From contig PLYT01000059.1 in NCBI GenBank assembly GCA_003153475.1, forward strand, positions 1 to 51,302: a stretch of DNA of 51,302 bases, given 5' to 3'. Positions 35,769 to 44,275 of the stretch are shown in pieces. The notes beneath the pieces are model-generated. The model had not been told where the DNA came from and did not search any database. It saw nothing but the letters and a program-made list of their open reading frames with translations. Every line of letters begins with the position of its first letter. Within the stretch, counting starts at the first letter, position 1. Source of the stretch: Betaproteobacteria bacterium (GTDB taxonomy: Bacteria; Pseudomonadota; Gammaproteobacteria; Burkholderiales; Casimicrobiaceae). Both the position numbers and the translations under genes were made by a program.

Positions 35769-36332
35769 CTACTTCGAGCGCGACAGGTACTCGTGCGTCT
35801 CGGTGTTGATCGTGATGGTGTCGCCCTCGGCCACGAAGTGCGGCACCTGGATCACCAGTCCGGTCTCGAGCGTCGCCGGCTTGAGCGTATTGTTCACCGC
35901 CGCCGTCTTCATTCCCGGGTCGGTCTGCACCACCTTGAGCGCGATGGTCTTGGGCAGCGTGACGTTGAGCGGCGTCGTTTCGTAAAACTCGACTTCGACT
36001 TCGAGGTTCGGCGTCAGGAATCCGACCACGTCCTCGATCAAGTCCTTGGGAATCGTGATCTGTTCGTAGTTCTCGGTGTTCATGAAGTGAAAATCGTCGC
36101 CGTCCTGATACAGAAACTGCATCTTGTTCTGGCTCAGGATGACGCGCTCGACGCGATCTTCAGAACGGAACCGGTTCTCAGTCTGCGATCCGGTTTTGAT
36201 ATTGCGCAGCTTGGTCTGCACCATTCCGCGCCAGTTGCCGGGCGTGATGTGAGTGATGGTCATAATTCGCCAGAGGTTGTTGTTGTATTCCACGACCATT
36301 CCCGGGCGCAGTTGCGTCGCTTGAATCAGCAT
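35769..36332 (-). CDS. efp: translation elongation factor P
   Basis: This 187-residue, three-domain EF-P rescues ribosomes stalled at polyproline. It has the KOW-like domain I (MLIQATQLRPGMVVEYNNNL), the OB domain and the C-terminal SRSK ending. The loop that normally carries the modified Lys or Arg (PGKG type) reads THITPGNWRGMVQTKLRN, so Asn33 occupies the modified position. No epmA, epmB, earP or ymfI homologue is nearby. Similar PGN-W/L-R loops occur, from memory, in some Verrucomicrobia and Planctomycetes. The window has several Pro-rich proteins that would need EF-P. Confidence 0.93.
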   Translation of the reverse strand: MLIQATQLRPGMVVEYNNNLWRIMTITHITPGNWRGMVQTKLRNIKTGSQTENRFRSEDRVERVILSQNKMQFLYQDGDDFHFMNTENYEQITIPKDLIEDVVGFLTPNLEVEVEFYETTPLNVTLPKTIALKVVQTDPGMKTAAVNNTLKPATLETGLVIQVPHFVAEGDTITINTETHEYLSRSK

Positions 36333-36462
36333 CGTCTAAGCACTCTCGATATGCATGAAGGTTAAGAAAGTAAGTCTACGCAAGCCCGCATCGCGCGGCA
36401 AGTTCGCGGCGTGAGAAAGGCAGCCGGGTTCAATTGGGTGCTACGTCCGCGCCGCGGCCATG

Positions 36463-38022
36463 TCAGTGGAACAGCCGGTTCCAAATCGACCCGCTTGGCG
36501 GCGGCTGCGGCGGATACCCGTAGGGCGGCGGCGAGCCATAGGGCGATGGCGCGTATCCATACGGGTAAGGATTCCTCGCGTATGGATTTTCGTAGGCGTA
36601 CGGATTGCCGTAGGCGTACGGATTGCCGTAGGCGTACGGATTCGTCCCGTAGTAAGGCGTCGAGGGATAAACCCCGGGCGCAGCGTACATCGGCGGATTG
36701 CTGTACGCGGTCATTCCGCCGCCTCCGCTAACCGTGTCGATCGATGCCTCGACAAAGTCGTTGCCGTTGCCGTACGCGCGAATTCTGGCGTCGCTGCCGG
36801 CCGGCATCGCGTATCTCACGTCAAAGCCGCTGTACCCGCTCGCGGAGATGGGGATCGGCTCGGCCAGCCGCCCGTTGACGTAAACGCCCGCGCGTTTGAC
36901 GCCGGCGCCGGAAATTTGTCCGATCACTTCCACTACACCCGGCGCGGACATCAGTTCTTCCGCGTCGATAATGCTGATTTGCACGTCGGCCAGCGGCGCG
37001 AGCGAACGTCCGCTGTTGATGTGGCGGTGCGACGGCGAGAGCGCGTCGCCGGAACGAGGAATCTCCGCAGTGTTGTGACGCACCGCCGGCCCCGAGCTCG
37101 CCAGCCGTCCTTCGTCGGTCGAAGAACTGCTGTTCGCAACGCCCGACGAGGAGGCGGCGCTCGGATCGACCTCAATCAAAACTTCACTGCCCTTCATCGC
37201 GCCGACACCGGCGGGATCGGGTGCGATCATCGCGTGCGCCTCGCGCCCGTATGCGTCGGACACGCGAATCGATTGCGTCGGCGACGGCTGCTCGATCGAA
37301 AAATCAAAGTTGATTCGCTGTTCGCCGGGAGTCGAGGCTACTTCTATGTCCTTGCTCTTTTCGTCGCCGTCGAATATTCCAGCCGACTTCAATTCGGTGC
37401 CTTCCAGATATCCCTTGACGTGTACGGAGCCGGCCTTGAAGACGCGCGAAGCAATCGCAACCTTTGGCGGCGACGGGAGTCTTTCGGCCGTCGGCGGCGC
37501 GACCGAAGTGGACGGCGCTGGCGCTCGAGCCGAACTTGGCGCGCCAGTGGCGCGCGCGGCGGCTGCTCCCGCGGCCGGCGGCAGCAATTTTTCAAGCGCG
37601 GCGATCTGTCCCTTGATTGCTTCCCACTGCCCGGGATTCATTCCGTGCGCCGACTTCGCGGCAGCGTCTATCTGATCGCGATCGTTCACGATTGACGCCA
37701 TCGCCCGGCTTGCCGCGGCGCGGTCGCCGGCGCCCAGCGCAGTCGAGAGCGCCTGTGCGTCGCCGGCAAGGCTGGCTACTGGCGCCAGTATCGGAGCGCC
37801 CTTGCTGGAATCGGCATTGACCACGTCGAGCAGGGCGAACGCATGATCGCTCAACTGCGACGCCAGCGCCGGCGCACCGTCGGCGTATGCGGGCCGGATG
37901 CTCGCCGCGGTTGTCACCGCAAGCGACAACATCGCAATCGCGCACAATCGCCCCGCTGTAATTCGCGAGCGACGCCGACTACCGCGCGCCGCACGCGCGC
38001 CGATCTCAATCACGCGGCTCAC
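36463..38022 (-). CDS. secreted Pro/Tyr-rich envelope protein of unknown function
   Basis: GTG start behind GGGGGA, 13 bases after the stop of the 45-residue membrane protein gene. The product has 519 residues with a signal segment (residues 24-47, ending PAYADG). A helical region follows (50-135), then an Ala/Ser/Pro linker. Two beta-rich modules follow (VAIASRVFKAGSVHVKGYLE near 190; DVQISIIDAEELMSAPG near 355) that resemble Ig-like or FHA-type extracellular modules. The C-terminal 80 residues are repeats of NPYAYG plus PPYGYPPQPPP. I know no family for the whole protein; a cell-envelope adhesin or matrix role is a guess. Confidence 0.65.
   Translation of the reverse strand: MSRVIEIGARAARGSRRRSRITAGRLCAIAMLSLAVTTAASIRPAYADGAPALASQLSDHAFALLDVVNADSSKGAPILAPVASLAGDAQALSTALGAGDRAAASRAMASIVNDRDQIDAAAKSAHGMNPGQWEAIKGQIAALEKLLPPAAGAAAARATGAPSSARAPAPSTSVAPPTAERLPSPPKVAIASRVFKAGSVHVKGYLEGTELKSAGIFDGDEKSKDIEVASTPGEQRINFDFSIEQPSPTQSIRVSDAYGREAHAMIAPDPAGVGAMKGSEVLIEVDPSAASSSGVANSSSSTDEGRLASSGPAVRHNTAEIPRSGDALSPSHRHINSGRSLAPLADVQISIIDAEELMSAPGVVEVIGQISGAGVKRAGVYVNGRLAEPIPISASGYSGFDVRYAMPAGSDARIRAYGNGNDFVEASIDTVSGGGGMTAYSNPPMYAAPGVYPSTPYYGTNPYAYGNPYAYGNPYAYENPYARNPYPYGYAPSPYGSPPPYGYPPQPPPSGSIWNRLFH
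36591..36644. repeat. 18-bp tandem repeat, three copies
   Basis: cgtaggcgtacggattgc occurs at 36591-36608 and 36609-36626, with a slightly changed third copy at 36627-36644. On the minus strand it encodes the NPYAYG repeats of the envelope protein, so copy number can change without shifting the frame. Confidence 0.9.
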
Positions 38023-38035
38023 GATTTTCCCCCGG

Positions 38036-38173
38036 CTAAGGCGACTGCCTGTAGCGCTCGGCGGTATGCTTGATCTGTTGCGAGAGTTTCAGGAACAACG
38101 CGCCTTCATCGTAGATGAAAAGCGCGAGGGCGCCGCCTGCGCCGATAATGAGACCGAGGATGAATGCGCCCAT
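38036..38173 (-). CDS. 45-residue single-pass membrane protein
   Basis: A strong GGGAGGAG site precedes the ATG at 38173. The product is MGAFILGLIIGAGGALALFI (a Gly-rich membrane helix), then YDEG and a polar amphipathic tail ending TAERYRQSP. Together these features look like a genuine small membrane protein. Its stop lies 13 bases before the start of the Pro/Tyr-rich envelope protein on the same strand, so the two are probably translated from one mRNA. No family is known to me. Confidence 0.7.
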   Translation of the reverse strand: MGAFILGLIIGAGGALALFIYDEGALFLKLSQQIKHTAERYRQSP

Positions 38174-38314
38174 GGTTTCGCTCCTCCCGGTACGGTTGGA
38201 TTATATTCAAATTGCGCGCTGTAAACGAACCCGCGAAATGGTGCCGCGCTTGCGCTCCCGATGCTAGATTCTGAGTTACGCAAATGTCCGGGTTTCTAGT
38301 ATCGTGATCGCGTT

Positions 38315-39331
38315 GTGACTCAGCTCGAGGTATCAGATCGGCCCGCGTCGCCCCAGGCTGCCGCGTTTGCCGCCGACTACGAAGCCGCCGCGCATTGGGC
38401 GGGCATCCGCCTCCTGGACGAGCGCAAGATTGTACGTGTGGTCGGCGACGACCGCGCCACGTTCTTTCATGGTATGTGCTCGGCCGACGTGAAAAGCGCC
38501 CAGCCCGGCAGCGTGCTGCCCGCGCTGATATTGACCGAGCATGCGCACGTAATCGCGGACCTGTTCATCTGGATTACGGCCGACGCGCTGTTGCTCGACG
38601 TCGAAGCTGAATCATGGGACCGTGCGCGGGCTCATCTCGAACGCTTGCTGGTTGCCGACGATGTCGAATTCGAGACCGAGACCAACCTTTGCGTTTTGGA
38701 CATCGAAGGCCCACGCGCAATCGACGCTGCCCGACTTCTCGCAGGCGACCCAGCGAGCTCGCTCATGGAATGGCGCTTCGTTATCGCCGGTGAAATATTC
38801 GTTGCCAATCTTCCGCGCCTTGGTGGCCCTGCGATTTCCGTTCTTGCCCCGAGCGGACAGGTTGATTCTGCATTAAAAAAAGTTCTCGCCACCGTGCCGA
38901 ACTCGCGACTCGTCGGCGCCGAGGCGCTCGATGCGATTCGCGTCGAGAACGGCATCGCTCGTATCGGTGTCGATACTCTCGACAAGACTCTCGCGCTCGA
39001 GGCGCGACTGGACCGCGCGATCTCGTTCAGCAAGGGATGCTACGTCGGGCAGGAGACTATCGAACGGGCGACCGCGCGGGGTGCTTTGAAAAAGCGAATG
39101 CTCGGACTTAAATTTTCGGACGCACGAGTACCTGATCTCGGCGCCGTCGTGACGCTGGCGGGCAAGGAAGTTGGGCGCGTGAGCAGCGTCGCGAAGTCGC
39201 CGCGAATCGGCGCAATTGGGCTTGCGATACTGCATCACAGCAGTTGGGCGGCTGGCACCGAGGTCAGCGTCGAGAGCAGTTGCGGCATCGAAAAAGCAAT
39301 CGTCAGCGAATTGCCATTTGCGCGGGGTTGA
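38315..39331 (+). CDS. ygfZ: YgfZ/GcvT-like folate-binding Fe-S maturation protein
   Basis: The 338-residue product has a GTG start. The family signature K-G-C-Y-x-G-Q-E is present as SKGCYVGQETIERA near residue 240, with an N-terminal GcvT-like domain (DDRATFFHGMCSADVK near 45) and the C-terminal barrel. YgfZ/IBA57 proteins use tetrahydrofolate and the conserved Cys to help mature or repair certain [4Fe-4S] enzymes. It is the first gene of a plus-strand run; the first desulforedoxin-like gene starts 58 bases downstream. Confidence 0.88.
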   Translation: MTQLEVSDRPASPQAAAFAADYEAAAHWAGIRLLDERKIVRVVGDDRATFFHGMCSADVKSAQPGSVLPALILTEHAHVIADLFIWITADALLLDVEAESWDRARAHLERLLVADDVEFETETNLCVLDIEGPRAIDAARLLAGDPASSLMEWRFVIAGEIFVANLPRLGGPAISVLAPSGQVDSALKKVLATVPNSRLVGAEALDAIRVENGIARIGVDTLDKTLALEARLDRAISFSKGCYVGQETIERATARGALKKRMLGLKFSDARVPDLGAVVTLAGKEVGRVSSVAKSPRIGAIGLAILHHSSWAAGTEVSVESSCGIEKAIVSELPFARG

Positions 39332-39389
39332 AGCGATACTTTAAGTTATCCATGCGGGCCATGCGGCCCCGAATCAAGGAGCGGACACG

Positions 39390-39533
39390 ATGGCTAACGT
39401 GCTCGGTAAGCGATACATGTGCGAAAAGTGCGGCACCGAGGTGCTCTGCAACAAGGCTGGCACCGGCGGTCTCGAATGTTGCGATGCGGAAATGAAGATC
39501 AAGGAAGCGAAGCCGCTCCCGTCGTCAGACTAA
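39390..39533 (+). CDS. desulforedoxin-like mini protein, copy 1
   Basis: This 47-residue protein has an AAGGAG site. The sequence MANVLGKRYMCEKCGTEVLC is followed by GGLECCDAEM. The spacing C-x2-C then C-C matches desulforedoxin and the N-terminal domain of desulfoferrodoxin, in which four Cys bind one Fe (or Zn). Cys11, Cys14, Cys30 and Cys31 are the expected ligands; Cys20 is extra. It may be an electron carrier or a zinc-ribbon accessory protein. It starts 58 bases after ygfZ and 52 before the amidohydrolase. A paralogue lies at 44276. Confidence 0.82.
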   Translation: MANVLGKRYMCEKCGTEVLCNKAGTGGLECCDAEMKIKEAKPLPSSD

Positions 39534-39585
39534 TGCCCGTACGCCGCCGCGCCGATGCGCAGGTGGCGGAGGTCAGCGTTCGAAA

Positions 39586-41145
39586 GTGGTAGGCGCGCCC
39601 GGGAAAGCCGACCTGGTTTTGCACCAGGGTGTCATCTTGGGCCATCCCGGGAGCGACTCGGTTGCCATCGCGGGCGGGCAAATTGTCGCGCACGGCTTGT
39701 TCGCGGATTTGAAGGCGCTGGTCGGTCCGCGAACTCATCTGGTGAAGCTGGCCGGCCGCACTCTTGCGCCGGGCTTCATCGACTCGCATCTGCATTTCCT
39801 CGAAGCCGCCTCCGCCGCCACCGGAGTTTCCGTACAACGATGCCGCACCGTCGGCGACCTGCTCGCCGATTTGCGGATTGCAGCGGGCAGGACTCCGCCG
39901 GGGAATTGGCTGCGAGCGTTCGGCTGTGACGAGGCGTTGATCTTCGAAAAGCGCGGCCCCACGCGCGCCGAACTCGATCAGTCGTTGCCCAAGAATCCGC
40001 TCCGCCTGCGCCATCAAACGCTCCATGCGTCGTGGCTGAACTCGCGCGCGATTAATTTGCTCGGCCTCGAAAAGCCCGAGTTCACAGCGCCCGACGGCGC
40101 CAACCTGGTTCGCGACGGCGCCGGAAAACTGACCGGCCTCATCGTCGGGATGGAAACCTGGCTGACCGGCCATCTTCCGCTCGTGACCGGTGCCGAAGCC
40201 GAGTCGCGCGCGCGCATCATGAGCCGCGAATTGGCCGCCAACGGAATCACGACGTTCACCGACGCGACCGTGCGCAACGGCGCGCCGGAAGTCGAGCTAT
40301 TCGCACGGTTCGCGCAGACGGGCGCGATTTGTCAGCGCGTGGGCATGATGATCGGCGCGCAGCATCTGGACGCCGTCGATCGATGCGCCGAACTTGCCGG
40401 CGCCGCGGGAATCGGATTGGCCGGCATCAAGTTCATGCCGGGTTACGGCCACGATCCTGCGAGCATTTCGCACACAGTTCTGCTGGCGCTGCAGCGCGGA
40501 CTCGATTGCGCGTTTCATGCGACCGAAGTCGAGGAGTTGGAAGTAGCGCTGGCCGCGATTGAATTCGCCAAGCCTCAATTGGCAGGCGCTCGCGAGTTGC
40601 CGTTTTTTCGCGTCGAGCACGGCGGCTTGATTCCGCCCGACGATATCGACCGGCTGTCTGCGATGAATGCGTGGGTTGTGACCAACCCCGGCTTCATCCA
40701 TTTTCGCGGAGCGAAGTATGCCGAAGAGCCCGGCCTGATTGCGCATCTCTACCGTGCCCGCAGCCTCAAAAATGCCGGCGTGCATCTGGCGGGCGCGACC
40801 GACGCGCCGGTAACTCCGGCTAAACCGCTGGCGGCGATTGCGGCGGCCGCGTCGCGCATCACGCTCGACGGCAACGAACTCGCGCCCGCAGAGGCGCTGT
40901 CGGTCGAAGAGGCGTTCGCGCTGTTCACCACGCAGGGTGCGCGGCTTGCGCGGCTGGATGCCGGCGCGATCGAGCCCGACCGCGTCGCCGACCTGATTGT
41001 GCTCCCGCGCGATCCATTCGGCGTCAAGCCCGCTGATCTGATGAACATGGCGGTCGATATAACAATCGTCGCCGGGCGCGTCGTGTACGAGCGCGGCCGT
41101 CCCGCCATCGCCAGCAGCGACAGCGCCGACCTGCATAGCAGCTGA
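39586..41145 (+). CDS. amidohydrolase family metal-dependent hydrolase (YtcJ/AAH-3-like)
   Basis: The product has 519 residues from a GTG with GGAGG upstream. The composite beta-sandwich plus TIM-barrel amidohydrolase fold has the metal HxH motif at His68 and His70 (PGFIDSHLHF). Later candidate ligands are CAFHATEVEE, FFRVEHGGLIPP and the Asp in GATDAPVTPAKP near 405. The C-terminal LARLDAGAIEPDRVADLIVL closes the sandwich. It hydrolyses C-N or C-O bonds in small, often cyclic, substrates. Its stop overlaps the next start (TGATG), so it is coupled to the crotonase and ligase genes. Confidence 0.86.
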   Translation: MVGAPGKADLVLHQGVILGHPGSDSVAIAGGQIVAHGLFADLKALVGPRTHLVKLAGRTLAPGFIDSHLHFLEAASAATGVSVQRCRTVGDLLADLRIAAGRTPPGNWLRAFGCDEALIFEKRGPTRAELDQSLPKNPLRLRHQTLHASWLNSRAINLLGLEKPEFTAPDGANLVRDGAGKLTGLIVGMETWLTGHLPLVTGAEAESRARIMSRELAANGITTFTDATVRNGAPEVELFARFAQTGAICQRVGMMIGAQHLDAVDRCAELAGAAGIGLAGIKFMPGYGHDPASISHTVLLALQRGLDCAFHATEVEELEVALAAIEFAKPQLAGARELPFFRVEHGGLIPPDDIDRLSAMNAWVVTNPGFIHFRGAKYAEEPGLIAHLYRARSLKNAGVHLAGATDAPVTPAKPLAAIAAAASRITLDGNELAPAEALSVEEAFALFTTQGARLARLDAGAIEPDRVADLIVLPRDPFGVKPADLMNMAVDITIVAGRVVYERGRPAIASSDSADLHSS

Positions 41146-41897
41146 TGCCGTCGAAAGACTCGAGCGCGGTGCTGTACGCCCGTCGCGGCCCCGTCGCGTG
41201 GGTCACGCTCAATCGTCCCGATCATTTCAACGCCTACAACCTGGCGATGCGCGACGAGTTGTTTTCAATCCTCGGCGCAATTCACGACGACACCGAAGTC
41301 CGCGCGATGGTTCTGCGCGGCGCCGGCAAGGCATTTTCGACCGGTGGCGATTTGGAGGAATTTGGCACGGCGCCGTCGCCGATCGTTGCGCGCTGGGTCC
41401 GTTTTCGGCGCGACGTTTGGGGCATGATGCGCGCGCTGCCCATCCCGACTGTCGCCGCGATTCACGGCTACACCGTTGGCGGCGGACTTGAGATGGCGCT
41501 GCTGTGCGACCTCGCGATCGCCGCCGCCGACACGCGAATCTGCCTGCCCGAGACCGGCGCCGGAATGATCCCCGGAGTGGCCGGCACGCAGACCGCTGCT
41601 CGCCGCCTCGGACTCGGCCGCGGACTCGATCTTTGTATCACCGGGCGTTGGATTGACGCGCAAGAAGCGTTACTTGTAGGTTTGGTTGCCGAAGTCGTCG
41701 GACCCGCAAGTCTCGACCGGCGCGCGCTTGGCTTGGCGCGCGAGCTGGGACGCGCCCCGCGGGAGCAGTCGGCACTACTGAAGCTCTGTGTGTGGGACGG
41801 TCTGGACTTGCCGCTTGGTGCGGGACTTGACCTGGAACGGCGATTGGCGAAGCGGTTGGCACGGATGGCGGCGCCCAGGAGGAATCGCGCTCAGTGA
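41145..41897 (+). CDS. enoyl-CoA hydratase family protein with both catalytic Glu
   Basis: This 250-residue crotonase has the oxyanion segment AFSTGGDLEEF near residue 65. Both catalytic glutamates are in place: GYTVGGGLEMALLCD (near 112) and CLPETGAGMIPG (near 132). A true hydratase activity on an enoyl-CoA is therefore plausible. Its start overlaps the amidohydrolase stop by one base and its stop overlaps the ligase start by four (GTGA), indicating translational coupling. Confidence 0.87.
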   Translation: MPSKDSSAVLYARRGPVAWVTLNRPDHFNAYNLAMRDELFSILGAIHDDTEVRAMVLRGAGKAFSTGGDLEEFGTAPSPIVARWVRFRRDVWGMMRALPIPTVAAIHGYTVGGGLEMALLCDLAIAAADTRICLPETGAGMIPGVAGTQTAARRLGLGRGLDLCITGRWIDAQEALLVGLVAEVVGPASLDRRALGLARELGRAPREQSALLKLCVWDGLDLPLGAGLDLERRLAKRLARMAAPRRNRAQ

Positions 41898-43441
41898 ACA
41901 CGGTTAACTTCGTAACGATCCCGTCTGCAATCGTACCCGATCAGGAAATCCTGGTCTTCGGTGCGCGGCGGCTTACGTACGCGGAGCTGAACGATCAGGT
42001 TGCGCGGCTGTGCGCGGTGTTCAAACAACTTGGACTCAAGCAGCGCGATGTCGTCGCGGTGCTCGACACCAATTCCGATCTCTACATCCAGTGCTACTAC
42101 GCGGCCGCAAAAGCCGGCCTGACGTTCCTGCCGCTCAACTACCGCGCCAAGGACGCCGAGCTCGAATACATGATCAACACCGCTGACGCGAAGGCGCTGC
42201 TGGTCGGCGACCGCTACCTTGAACTGATCGGCCGGATTCAGTCGAGGCTCAAGCTCAACAAAATCATCGCGCTGGGCAAAGGTGCGAAGCCCATGGCGCG
42301 AGTCGCGGATTTGATCGCGAAGGCTGAGCCAGACGAAACCGAAGCTGAAGTCGACGACGAGGACATCTCGATCCTGATGTACACCAGTGGCACCACCTCG
42401 CTGCCAAAAGGCGTGATGCTGCGGTTCCGGGATTTTGCGGCGTACGTGACGGCCAACGTCGAGATGGCCGACGGCACCGATCGCGGCGTCGCGCTGGTTT
42501 GCGTGCCCTTTTACCATATCGCGGGAACCACTGCGTACATGACCAACATCTGGACCGGTCGGCGCGTTATCGTGATGCCGCAGTTCGAAGCGAAGTCGTG
42601 GCTCGAACTCGTTCAGCGCGAGCGTGTGACGCATGCGTTCGTCGTGCCGACGATGATGAAGCAGATCATCGACGACCCCGCGTTTGCGAATAGCGATGTT
42701 TCGAGCCTGGCCAACCTGGCGTATGGCGGCGCGCCGATGCCGGTGCAGGTTATCCGCCGCGCGATCGAGATTTTTCCAAAAACTGTCGGCTTCGTGAACG
42801 CTTACGGACAGACTGAAACCACGTCGTCGCTGACGGTGCTGGGCCCCGACGATCATCGCCTTGAGGGTACGCCGCAGGAAATCGAGCTCAAGCTCAAGCG
42901 TCTGAACTCGATCGGCAAGCCGCTGCCCGACGTGGAAATCAAGGTCCGCGATGAGGACGGGAAATTTCTCGCCGATGGCGAGGTCGGCGAGATAATTATC
43001 CGCACCCCGCGCATCATGAAAGGTTACGCCGGCCGCGAGGACGACTCGCGTCTGCCCGACGGATGGCGCGCGACCGGCGACCTCGGCTGGGTCGATGGCG
43101 ACGGCTACGTTTTCTTCGCGGGCCGCAAGGACGACATGATTATCCGCGGCGGTGAAAATATCGCGCCCGCGGAAATCGAGGCCATCCTGATGAGCCATCC
43201 GGCGGTCGATGAGTGCGCCGTCATCGGCGACCCGTCGGTGGAGTGGGGCCAGACGATCAAGGCATTCGTCGTCGTGCGCAGCGGTCACAAGGTAACCGAG
43301 GCCGAGCTGGCGGAGTTCTGCCGCTCGCGCCTGGCGAGTTTCAAGCGTCCCGAGTCGATCGGATTTATCGACGCGCTGCCCAAGAATCCGCTCGGCAAAA
43401 TCCTGCGCAAAGATCTGCGCGCCCCGGCCGGAGGCATCTGA
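41894..43441 (+). CDS. class I adenylate-forming acyl/aryl-CoA ligase
   Basis: The 515-residue product has a GTG start overlapping the previous stop. All ANL motifs are present: the P-loop LMYTSGTTSLPKGV near 162, AYGQTETTSSLT near 310, ATGDLGWVDGDGYVFF near 395, GRKDDMIIRGGENIAPAEIE near 410, and the catalytic Lys in PKNPLGKILRKDLR near 500. It activates a carboxylate to the CoA thioester through an acyl-AMP. The substrate is probably the acid released by the amidohydrolase or an upstream step, and the product would feed the flanking crotonases. This pathway role is inference. Confidence 0.9.
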   Translation: MNTVNFVTIPSAIVPDQEILVFGARRLTYAELNDQVARLCAVFKQLGLKQRDVVAVLDTNSDLYIQCYYAAAKAGLTFLPLNYRAKDAELEYMINTADAKALLVGDRYLELIGRIQSRLKLNKIIALGKGAKPMARVADLIAKAEPDETEAEVDDEDISILMYTSGTTSLPKGVMLRFRDFAAYVTANVEMADGTDRGVALVCVPFYHIAGTTAYMTNIWTGRRVIVMPQFEAKSWLELVQRERVTHAFVVPTMMKQIIDDPAFANSDVSSLANLAYGGAPMPVQVIRRAIEIFPKTVGFVNAYGQTETTSSLTVLGPDDHRLEGTPQEIELKLKRLNSIGKPLPDVEIKVRDEDGKFLADGEVGEIIIRTPRIMKGYAGREDDSRLPDGWRATGDLGWVDGDGYVFFAGRKDDMIIRGGENIAPAEIEAILMSHPAVDECAVIGDPSVEWGQTIKAFVVVRSGHKVTEAELAEFCRSRLASFKRPESIGFIDALPKNPLGKILRKDLRAPAGGI

Positions 43442-44235
43442 CGCCTCGTTCCGCGAAAAAATCCGGTGGACGCCCCACGCGTGCCGCTCGCGCAATCGAG
43501 TCGAGTGGCGCGGTCGAGGTTAGTTTCGCCGGCGGATGCGTCAACGCGGCGCTGCGCTTCGCCGGCCGGCGCGCGGCGGTCACGCCCGCGATGGCAGTGC
43601 GGATGCTTGAACTGCTCGAGCAGGTCGAGGACGACGACGCGGCGCGGATGCTCGCAATCACCGGCTCGGGCGCTTCGTTTTGTACCGGCTTCGATGACGG
43701 CGTCGATCCGCGGCTGGTCGAGTCGTTCGCGGTCCTCTCCAAGCCTACGGTCGCGATTGTCAACGGCGACGCCTTCGACGAGGGACTGGAACTCGCGATG
43801 GCAGCCGATATTCGAGTCGCAATTTCCTCGGCGCGGTTCGCGATCACTCAATTGAAGCGCGGCGCGATGCCGCATTTCGGCGCGACGCAGCGCCTCCCGC
43901 GGCTCATCGGCGCTGCGAAAGCGCTGCGCATGATGCTGACCGGAGCCGCTCTGGGGGCCGACGAGGCGATGCGCGCCGGACTCGTGACGTATCTGGCGGG
44001 AAATCGCAAGGAGTTGGCCCAGTTGAGTGGCCAGGTGGCTGCGGCGATTTTGAGCCGCGCTCCGCTCGCCGCACGACTGGTCAAGGACGCGGTTCGCAAG
44101 GGTTGCGATATGACGCTCGAGCAGGGGATAAGGCTTGAGGAAGATCTCTACGCCCTGCTACAAACGACTGCCGACCGCGCCGAAGGGGTGCGCGCTTTTT
44201 TAGAGAAGCGCAAACCTTTGTTCCGCGGCAATTGA
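43438..44235 (+). CDS. divergent crotonase with a likely CTG start, one catalytic Glu replaced
   Basis: No ATG, GTG or TTG exists in this frame between the ligase stop and residue 52 of the product. A CTG at 43438 overlaps the ligase stop as CTGA and follows GGAGG (43430-43434) by three bases, so a CTG start is proposed (265 residues). Crotonase marks are FCTGFDDGVD and GDAFDEGLELAMAADIR, with the first Glu kept. The second hydratase Glu aligns with Gln (ARFAITQLKRGAMP), so hydration is unlikely; isomerase or C-C/thioester chemistry is more probable. It is paired with the canonical hydratase at 41145. Confidence 0.75.
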   Translation: MTPRSAKKSGGRPTRAARAIESSGAVEVSFAGGCVNAALRFAGRRAAVTPAMAVRMLELLEQVEDDDAARMLAITGSGASFCTGFDDGVDPRLVESFAVLSKPTVAIVNGDAFDEGLELAMAADIRVAISSARFAITQLKRGAMPHFGATQRLPRLIGAAKALRMMLTGAALGADEAMRAGLVTYLAGNRKELAQLSGQVAAAILSRAPLAARLVKDAVRKGCDMTLEQGIRLEEDLYALLQTTADRAEGVRAFLEKRKPLFRGN

Positions 44236-44275
44236 ATGTCCGTGACTATTTTCAGGGAAGGATTGGGATCCAGAT

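Noticed and set aside
34657..35985. Long plus-strand frame opposite the RNA methyltransferase and efp
   Set aside because: It spans two genuine minus-strand genes, is Arg/His-rich and has no family features.
36460..37695. Plus-strand 411-codon frame opposite the Pro/Tyr-rich protein
   Set aside because: The minus strand has a signal peptide, ribosome site, domain-like segments and periodic repeats; the plus frame is Arg/Val-rich shadow sequence.
41891..43495. Long minus-strand frame opposite the acyl-CoA ligase
   Set aside because: It is a shadow frame of GC-rich codons; the plus strand has all the ligase motifs.
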